Assembly (NCBI GenBank): GCA_001599715.1
Contig: BCHU01000013.1
Location: forward strand, 62,001-126,000
Reading direction: 5' to 3'
DNA from: Phaeotremella fagi
Taxonomy: Eukaryota; Basidiomycota; Tremellomycetes; Tremellales; Phaeotremellaceae
Length of the DNA stretch: 64,000 nucleotides
Under the pieces are notes generated by a model. That model saw nothing but the letters and a program-made list of their open reading frames with translations, had not been told where the DNA came from and searched no databases. The position numbers and the translations under genes were made by a program. Shown here one piece after another: positions 57,780-64,000 of the stretch. The first letter of the stretch is position 1. The number at the start of each line of letters is the position of its first letter.

Positions 57780-58975
57780 ATGGCATTCGGTGAAAGAGGC
57801 GGTCGCGGCGGTGGTCGTGGTGCTCCAGGAGGTGGAAGAGGTGGATTCGGAGGTAGAGGTGGAGGACGAGGTGGTGGTCCAGGTGACAGAGGTGGATTCG
57901 GTGGTAGAGGTGGTGCAAGAGGAGGTAGAGGTGGTGGTGGTGACAGAGGTGGTGGAAGAGGTTAGTTGCCATTATCATATCAAGTATTCTCAACTAACAT
58001 TTCGAACTCAGGACGAGGCGCACCAAGAGGTAGAGGTGCTCCAGGTGGTGGTAGAGGTGGTAAACCAGGATTAGGTAGATCAGGTCCTGGTGCCGTCACC
58101 CTCGAACCCCATAAACACGCTGGTGTCTACATCGCCAAGGGTAAAGAACATCTATTGGTCACCAGAAACATGACACCTGGTGAATCAGTCTACGGTGAAA
58201 AGAGAATCTCAATCGCTGGTTTAAATTCTGAAGGTGAAGAGGAAAAAGTTGAATACAGGGTATGGAATCCTTTCAGATCCAAGTTGGCTGCTGGTATTTT
58301 GGGTGGTTTGGACAAAATCTATGTGAGTCTAATCGTTTTTGTTGATAACCAGATCATTGCTGACGAAATCACTTAGATCCAACCTGGTGCTAAAGTACTT
58401 TATCTCGGTGCCGCCTCTGGTTCATCAGTATCTCACGTTTCTGACATCTGTGGTCCAGAAGGTGTAGTCTACGCTGTCGAATTCTCCCACAGATCAGGAA
58501 GAGATTTGATCGGTATGGCCAAGAAACGTACCAACGTTATTCGTGAGTCAATCCCAAAATCAAATATCATCAGTTAAATACTAACATCCGAATCAGCAAT
58601 CGTCGAAGACGCTCGTCACCCACAAAAATACCGTATGCTCGTTCAAATGGTCGATGTCATCTTCGCAGATGTCGCTCAACCAGATCAAGCACGTATCATC
58701 GCACTTAACGCTCATCATTTCCTTAAAAACGACGGTGCCATCGTCATCTCAATCAAGGCTAACTGTATTGATTCGACCGCACCAGCCGCTCAAGTTTTCG
58801 CTAGTGAAGTTCAAAACATGCGTAAAGAAGGTATCAGACCCAAGGGTGAGTTCATATCTAATTGATTGAGATGGAACGGTGGCTAATAATTAATCCAGAA
58901 CAACTTACTCTAGAACCTTATGAAAGAGATCACGCTATGGTCGTTGGTATCTACCAACGTCATGGTGGTAATTAA
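57780..58975 (+). CDS. NOP1: fibrillarin, rRNA 2'-O-methyltransferase
   Basis: Fibrillarin is the methyltransferase of box C/D snoRNPs in the nucleolus. Five exons (57780-57960, 58012-58322, 58377-58542, 58597-58845, 58899-58975) give 327 aa. The N-terminal 85 residues are a Gly/Arg-rich GAR domain. Then come the conserved [33 protein letters not shown], the SAM-binding [48 protein letters not shown] and the end [20 protein letters not shown]. All catalytic-site segments are intact. An intron splits the GAR domain. Confidence 0.97.
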
Positions 58976-59242
58976 AATCTCTTTTATAAAATTTGTTAAT
59001 CTAGGGTTTCGTTCTTTATTATATACCCAGAGTGTAGGATGTATAGCTTGATTCCGAATTCAGCAAAGCGTCATTGTCATCGATGAGGGGAATACCTCAT
59101 AATGGATGCTTGGAGACTAAACGACTTGAACACATGGAATTGAATTCCTCAGCATAAACTACAAACAAAAATCAAGTTCGATGATCCCACCTAGCAATTA
59201 TGACTAACTACAATATACCAACCCCCCACCTGCCCAAGATGA

Positions 59243-59884
59243 TCAACCCTCTGTTTTCAAGATCTCCTTATGAATTTTAAAGACATGTTCTACTTGAATA
59301 TTTCTTATGTAAGACGTTGAAATGCCGAGAGGACGAATAAAAGTATCGATATTTGATTCATCAGTTAAAGAAACCGTAACATGACTGAAGCTAGGTGGAT
59401 GATCCTTCCAAAGACCTTTCAACCAAATATCAGATTCTGGGTACTGAGTCGAAATAGCTTCCTTAACATCTGTAGATAAACCTTCAACACTAAGTGTCCA
59501 ATTCGGTAAGAAAGTTGTTGGACTGGCTGCAGCCAGTTTAGCGACATCCTTTGACGGTACCCTTTCTGGATCAGTTTGCAAGGTGCGTCGATAACCTTCA
59601 GTGATCAGTGGAATGAGATTTGAAATCTTGTTGATTGTTTCTTCGCTGAGGTGGTATTCCATCTGGCCAGAGAGAGTACGTGGAAGACTTTCGATAAGAT
59701 AACGGGGACCTTCATCGATACTGACATGTGAATATCCTTGATGTTTGATAGAGAGTTCTCTGTCTGTAAGTTTGATGTCCCATTTGGTTTTGGTAACATC
59801 GTAAGACATCGGTTCTTTTTTGATATTGATTTCAGTGTCTGTAGTTTCGAATTCCTGTTTGGGATTGGTATCTTTGTAAGACAT
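59243..59884 (-). CDS. small-protein family member D, 213 aa
   Basis: This intronless ORF starts MSYKDTNPKQEFETT. It is closely related to member E: shared segments are W(D/E)IK(L/V)TD(R/T)E, SIKxH, L-S-x-E-(T/S), E-I/V-A-x-LAA, PN-x-(T/S)-x-S-x-EGLS, SDIWLKGLWKDHPPSFSHV (SDVWLKDQWKDHPPMFSHV in E) and EHVFKIHKE at the end. No signal peptide, membrane helix or known catalytic motif is visible. Its upstream 250 bp also matches that of E, so gene and promoter were duplicated together. Function unknown. Confidence 0.65.
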   Translation of the reverse strand: MSYKDTNPKQEFETTDTEINIKKEPMSYDVTKTKWDIKLTDRELSIKHQGYSHVSIDEGPRYLIESLPRTLSGQMEYHLSEETINKISNLIPLITEGYRRTLQTDPERVPSKDVAKLAAASPTTFLPNWTLSVEGLSTDVKEAISTQYPESDIWLKGLWKDHPPSFSHVTVSLTDESNIDTFIRPLGISTSYIRNIQVEHVFKIHKEILKTEG

Positions 59885-60353
59885 CGTTTCTCGTTCGAAT
59901 TCTAAATTACTTTTACTGTACAGTAGGTGGCGAATAAAATAAGATTATTCAGAAAAAGAAGAAAAAACAAGTTGGGATTATATGACTTACATCATGTTGA
60001 GGGAGTCTTCTCAACGAAGAAAAACGGTGAAAACTTTGTGGGCCTTTGCGATAAGCCTTCACATTGGAAGAAGGTGGAGCGAAGGAAGGAGTTACAATAT
60101 TGTCATCTGGTAGAAACATTTTCCCGATGCACGTTTTCATGACAACCGGAAGACACCTCGCTCCGACCTAATCAATACCGAAAACAAACCACTCTTCTGC
60201 TCATGGTACAAACTGAACAGTATAGCCAAGACATGACATTACATTTCATTTCATCGACACAATTTATGAACAATAACAAACACATTTCGAACCTTTACCT
60301 AGAACTCATTTCTCATCTAAAACATCACTACGTTACCAAGCCTGACCGGTGCT

Positions 60354-60950
60354 TCATACAGAATCGCCATCTTTTGCTTCTTGATGGATTTTGAAGATAT
60401 GCTCAGCCTCGACTTCTGAAAGTTGAGAACGACCATCAAGAGTACAAATTTTTGAATAACTGGTGGCGGAAACTTTCACATGGCTGAACATGGGTGGATG
60501 ATCTTTCCATTGATCTTTCAACCAAACGTCTGAATTTGGGAACTGACTGAACATAGCTTCTTTGGCTTTTTTGGATAAACCTTCGGTACTCATTGATTGA
60601 TTTGGGATCAAAGAAATCGGACCATTGCGAGCACCGGCAGCAAGCTCAGCAATCTCTGTTGAGGGAAAAGTTATGATTTCCGGTTTCATATACACCTTTA
60701 ATAAATCAATGTACTTTCTCGGGATCTTCGAAATTGCACGGGTCGATTCGTCACTGAGACGGTAGTCGATAAAAAATTCTGAATTTCCCTCGATTAGATA
60801 ACCACAATTGAAGAGACTCGTACCAGTTTCGACAGCATATTTACTCTCTTGCCCGTCATAACGGTAGATTGTGACTAGTGATTTGTGTGTTTTGATTGAG
60901 ATCTCAGTGTCTGTGACTTTGATTTCCCATTGAGTGTTTTGTTGAGACAT
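60354..60950 (-). CDS. small-protein family member E, 198 aa
   Basis: This intronless ORF starts MSQQNTQWEIKVTDTE and ends EAKDGDSV. It shares the whole D layout, including EGLSKKAKEAM and SDVWLKDQWKDHPP, but has drifted strongly in the middle (GTSLFNCGYLIEGN has no close match in D). The order of strand-rich N-terminal half, a conserved Leu/Pro segment, then WLK and a HVxVS strand parallels members F and G, suggesting one superfamily with two branches. Confidence 0.65.
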   Translation of the reverse strand: MSQQNTQWEIKVTDTEISIKTHKSLVTIYRYDGQESKYAVETGTSLFNCGYLIEGNSEFFIDYRLSDESTRAISKIPRKYIDLLKVYMKPEIITFPSTEIAELAAGARNGPISLIPNQSMSTEGLSKKAKEAMFSQFPNSDVWLKDQWKDHPPMFSHVKVSATSYSKICTLDGRSQLSEVEAEHIFKIHQEAKDGDSV

Positions 60951-61454
60951 CTTTATTATACGAATTTCTTGGTGGCGAAAAAGATTTATCGTTTAGTACT
61001 GTATCGAAGAGAGGAGAAAGCGAAAAAGGGGGATATCACGATACCAATTCGTCTGACTGATGACAGCTTCTCAACGAAGAGAAATGAACAAAATGTCATC
61101 AAAATACGCCATAAGCCTTCTCATTAAAAAAAGGTGGATCGGTGGAAGGCGTTACTGTCATCTGTGAAAACCATTTTCCCGATGAACGTTTATACAATAT
61201 ACCGATATATCAAGATGAAAGGTTTATATTAATTTCGAAATCCGAACTGTGAGAGATAGCGGATCCTTTCATTGACATCCTTCATAGGAATGTGTCAATG
61301 GGTAGAATGGTTGGGGAAAAGCACTCTGCTTTTTTTCGGTGGCGAAATTCTCAATAGTGGCAAAGCTGGATTGAATGAATTGGTAGGGCTGCAGAAAGAT
61401 TTTACAACCATCATCATGCATCATACTTCTTCTATCAAATCATTGATCGACCTT
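60951..61454. repeat. duplicated promoter segment (E copy) and spacer
   Basis: The segment 60951-61200 upstream of member E matches 59885-60145 upstream of member D: both carry GGTGGCGA near the gene, TTCTCAACGAAGA, ATAAGCCTTC, AAGGTGGA and ATTTTCCCGATG in the same order and at similar spacing. The remainder to 61454 holds the 3' flank of member F; a plus ORF at 61272-61517 is a shadow. Confidence 0.7.
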
Positions 61455-62150
61455 TTAAAGACCCTTGAGAAATTTCCTGAAACGACCTTCCTTTTGAACC
61501 TTGGTACTTGCTTCTGACTCCTCCGCAGGGGTCTCTTGATCTGTACCAGTGTCTTCTGTATTGCCGAACGTTACATTGTCGAAGGTGAATGTCGGAACAA
61601 CTTTAGAGATGGTTGAACGAACTACTAAACCTATACCTGGGTAATCTGAGTAGATAGATCTGGGAGTATCTGTTTGTTGGACCTGTACCGAAGAGAGTAG
61701 ATAATCACCTCTGCCTTGGAAAATCTCTGACCAAACTGAATCTGGAGGGTTTGAAAATCGACCAACAGGAAGCTCCAAAAGTTGGCTCAAAGTGGTTGAC
61801 TTAGCAGGAGCCAAATCGATCGCTTTTGCAGAACCAATCCGAAGAAGAAAATCTGTAACCTTTCGCTTTGAGTAAGGATTGGGCAATGTTTTTCTTGCGG
61901 AATCGACTTCATCTTGACTGATTGAAATGAGTGATTTCTCAGTATCTTGATCGAGATTCAGTTTGACATCATATCCTTCCCACAGCTTGAAACAACTCTT
62001 GGTATCTACCAAATAGTCTATCTTGTTGCCCCAGTCGTCAATGACCAAGGTGGCGTCCTTCAGAAATGTGAGGATCATTTGATTGTCTGAGATAGCGAGG
62101 TGATAATCTTCTCCTACATTATATGTACCATTGGGGAACAATTTTGACAT
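61455..62150 (-). CDS. small-protein family member F, 231 aa
   Basis: This intronless ORF starts MSKLFPNGTYNVGEDY at 62150 and is the best intact member of its branch. Order of features: ISDNQMILTFL, YLVDTKSCFKLWEGYDVKL, SISQDEVDSARKTL, LRIGSAKAIDLAPAKSTTL, PPDSVWSEIFQGRGDYLL, VVPTFTFDN, then an acidic/Thr linker (EDTGTDQETPAEESEA) and a basic C-terminal tail (GRFRKFLKGL). No membrane segment or signal peptide is seen. The basic amphipathic tail could bind membranes or nucleic acid, which is inference. Function unknown. Confidence 0.7.
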   Translation of the reverse strand: MSKLFPNGTYNVGEDYHLAISDNQMILTFLKDATLVIDDWGNKIDYLVDTKSCFKLWEGYDVKLNLDQDTEKSLISISQDEVDSARKTLPNPYSKRKVTDFLLRIGSAKAIDLAPAKSTTLSQLLELPVGRFSNPPDSVWSEIFQGRGDYLLSSVQVQQTDTPRSIYSDYPGIGLVVRSTISKVVPTFTFDNVTFGNTEDTGTDQETPAEESEASTKVQKEGRFRKFLKGL

Positions 62151-62661
62151 GATTGTTGTTTATTGAGAAACTTGATGTAGTTGTGTAGCTTGCGGGTGTG
62201 AAAAGATGATTGTAAAAAGGGAAGAAAAACTGGGAGCTTGAGCCCTTATGTACGTATTGTAGTACCATGACGGTGTCCCTCTTTTGTGAGGTTTGGAACA
62301 CTCGAGGTCAAAGGACGGCCACTTGCTTTGCTGTCTTTGTCTATCCACAGCTGCGAGAGGAACAAACTTACTACTGTAGTGTGGCAATCTGCTTGATTAG
62401 TCTTACCCGATGCCACGACCATAAGAGAGGTTTGACATGATTGTCTGTGGAAGAATGCTCACAAAGATTTGATGGTAGCATTATGCCATGTTCGTAAGAT
62501 CATACAGCATCATGAATTTGGGTCTTCCATCACCGCAAAGGATAGTCTACATTACTGTAGATGAAGGGAAGAGAGTAAAATCGATTGAACGAATTGCTAG
62601 GCTGCAGATGATTTTCGCTCCACCATCATCATTCATCATACTTTATTTAGCAAACTATTGA
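62151..62661. repeat. duplicated promoter segment (F copy) and spacer
   Basis: The sequence 62151-62345 matches 63385-63590 upstream of member G: CTTGCGGGTG/CCTGCGGGTG, ATTGTAAAA, GGGAGCT, CTTTTGTGAGGT, CCACTTGCTTTGCT and TCTATCCACAGC occur in the same order. The rest to 62661 is the 3' flank of member G, which in turn resembles the 3' flank of F (CTGCAG followed by CATCATCAT and CATCATAC). Confidence 0.7.
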
Positions 62662-63384
62662 TCAACCCTTTAGAGACCCTTGAAGAAAACTCCAAAAACG
62701 ACCTTTTTTCTCAGCCTTGGTAGCACTAGCTTCTAACTCATTGGTAGTACTTGCTTCTGGCTCCTCTGCGGGGGTGTCTTGATCTATACCAGTGTCTTCT
62801 ACAGCTTTGAACGTGAATGTTGGAATCACATACTCAATGGTCGAATCAACTATATCAACATATTCGTGGGTTAAGATACACTCCGTAGAATTTGTACGTC
62901 GAACATGTACCGAAGAAAGGAGATATTCACCTTTACCTTCAAAGATTTCGTACCAAGTTCGTTTTGGGTTTTCGTCCCTTGGATCTATTGGGAGAGCCAA
63001 CAGCTTGTACAAAGTGGTTGACTTAGCAGGAACCAAATCGATTGATTCGTTTACACCGATTCGAAGAACGATATCTGGAACCGTATCGGTCCATGGATGG
63101 GATAATGTCTATCTGGCAGAATTGACTGCATCTTGACTGATTGAATCGAGTGATTTTTTGGTATCTTGGGTGAGATTTAGGTTGACTTTATGTCCATTCC
63201 ACAACTGATGACGAGAGCAGGTATCTACCAAGTACTTTGTCTGATCGACCCCGCCGACATTTTTATCAGAACTACAGATTAATTTGGCGCCCCCCAGATA
63301 TTCAAGAATAAATTGATTGTCTGAGATGGTGATTCGATAATATCTGTCTATCTTATATGTACCATTGGTATACGAGTCTGGCAT
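62662..63384 (-). pseudogene. small-protein family member G, interrupted by a stop codon
   Basis: The frame starts MPDSYTNGTYKIDRYY at 63384 and matches member F throughout: ITISDNQFILEYL, YLVDTCSRHQLWNGHKVNL and SISQDAVNSAR. A TAG at 63109-63111 then replaces the codon that is Lys in F. Beyond it the same frame is open to 62662, with VLRIGVNESIDLVPAKSTTL, WYEIFEGKGEYLLSSVHV, VIPTFTFK and the same acidic linker and basic tail (GRFWSFLQGSLKG). No plausible intron removes the stop. Read-through or a truncated 91-aa product are alternatives to a pseudogene. Confidence 0.7.
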
Positions 63385-64000
63385 GATTGTTTTGTGAGTG
63401 AGAAACTCGATTTCCTTATGTATGATATAGCCTGCGGGTGGCAAAAGGTATTGTAAAATGGGAAAAGAAACTGGGGAGCTCGAGTTCTTACATACGTTGC
63501 ACCATACCAATGTCCATCTTTTGTGAGGTGAAGAAGACTTGAATTCAATGGAGGACCACTTGCTTTGCTATCTTTTTCTATCCACAGCATTACGTGCTAC
63601 GAAGACTCCGTACGGCAGAACAAAAGATCAACGTTTTATTCTTGTTCCGATCTGCTAGGCAGCTTTTATACAATTTATGGGGCATGACAATAGTTCAGAA
63701 GAGATTTATCAATAGATGATGGAGAAGCTTTCCCCGACAAACAGGCGATTTCCTATACAATATAGTTTATCCCATTTGACTCAATGCTAATCACTCTTGT
63801 TTCTCAACATCATTTCTAAGCACATTGTAGTTGGATACTACTAGCCTCCGAAGTCAACATGCCCCCAAAGTCGTTTTTGATTACGAAGTGAATTCGTCTT
63901 CGGTGTTTGCCAACCCTTTCATGAACATGTCTTTGAACGGAGATCGAACATGTCGACGAGTGAAAGGATCTAAAATCCTTTAAAATCTTTTACTCTCTGT
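63385..64000. other. intergenic to end of window, about 615 bp
   Basis: The first 200 bp are the member G promoter copy. I see no gene in 63600-64000; the window may end before the next member of the cluster. Confidence 0.45.

Noticed and set aside
1..64000. Transposons, CRISPR arrays, telomeric or centromeric repeats, prokaryotic operon features
   Set aside because: No reverse transcriptase, transposase, long terminal repeat, spaced repeat array or telomere-like repeat was seen on reading.

Overview
The window reads as intron-dense fungal chromosomal DNA. Most genes are split by many short introns (about 38-100 nt) with GTAAGT/GTGAGT donors and (T/C)AG acceptors, and both strands are densely used. 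The protein set (PdxS-type vitamin B6 synthase, gamma-tubulin, S. pombe Gap1-type RasGAP, fungal CCCH/NYN-like protein, GH88) and the very short introns point to a basidiomycete yeast lineage, most likely Tremellomycetes (Cryptococcus/Kwoniella/Tremella-like). That placement is inference from gene style, not from a search.

Layout. 1-40.8 kb is mainly conserved housekeeping content: the 3' part of a 1-Cys peroxiredoxin (+), gamma-tubulin (+), PdxS/SNZ (+), a multi-pass membrane protein (-), eIF4B (+), the BMT5-type 25S rRNA methyltransferase (+), a surface beta-sandwich protein (-), two orphan ORFs (13.4 kb + and 14.2 kb -), the RasGAP Gap1 (-), TMA7 (-), a dienelactone hydrolase (-), a CCCH protein with an NYN-like domain (+), a seven-helix membrane protein (+), an ABCC/MRP transporter (-), the PP2A activator PTPA/RRD (-), an intron-containing tRNA-Gly(CCC) (+), tubulin cofactor D (-) and the tRNA methyltransferase TRM11 (+). 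40.8-51 kb and 59-64 kb are accessory in character. They hold a triplet of related coiled-coil-type genes (+), a secreted calpain-like protease, a divergent cupin/GH88 pair, and two tandem clusters of a rapidly diverging small-protein family on the minus strand (three copies at 48.9-50.9 kb, four at 59.2-63.4 kb). At least three of those copies are broken or truncated. Between the clusters lie conserved DCP2 (-), a UBP3/USP10-type deubiquitinase (-) and fibrillarin NOP1 (+).

How the genes connect. Several belong to ribosome biogenesis or mRNA translation and turnover (NOP1, BMT5, TRM11, TMA7, eIF4B, DCP2, tRNA-Gly), and two to tubulin (gamma-tubulin, TBCD). They are neighbours rather than operons. 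The cupin and GH88 genes share a 334-bp divergent promoter and may act together on unsaturated uronates. The parts most likely to be undescribed are the seven-copy minus-strand family and the three-copy plus-strand family. Both show local duplication, and the first shows clear decay (two in-frame stop codons and a collapsed two-gene junction).
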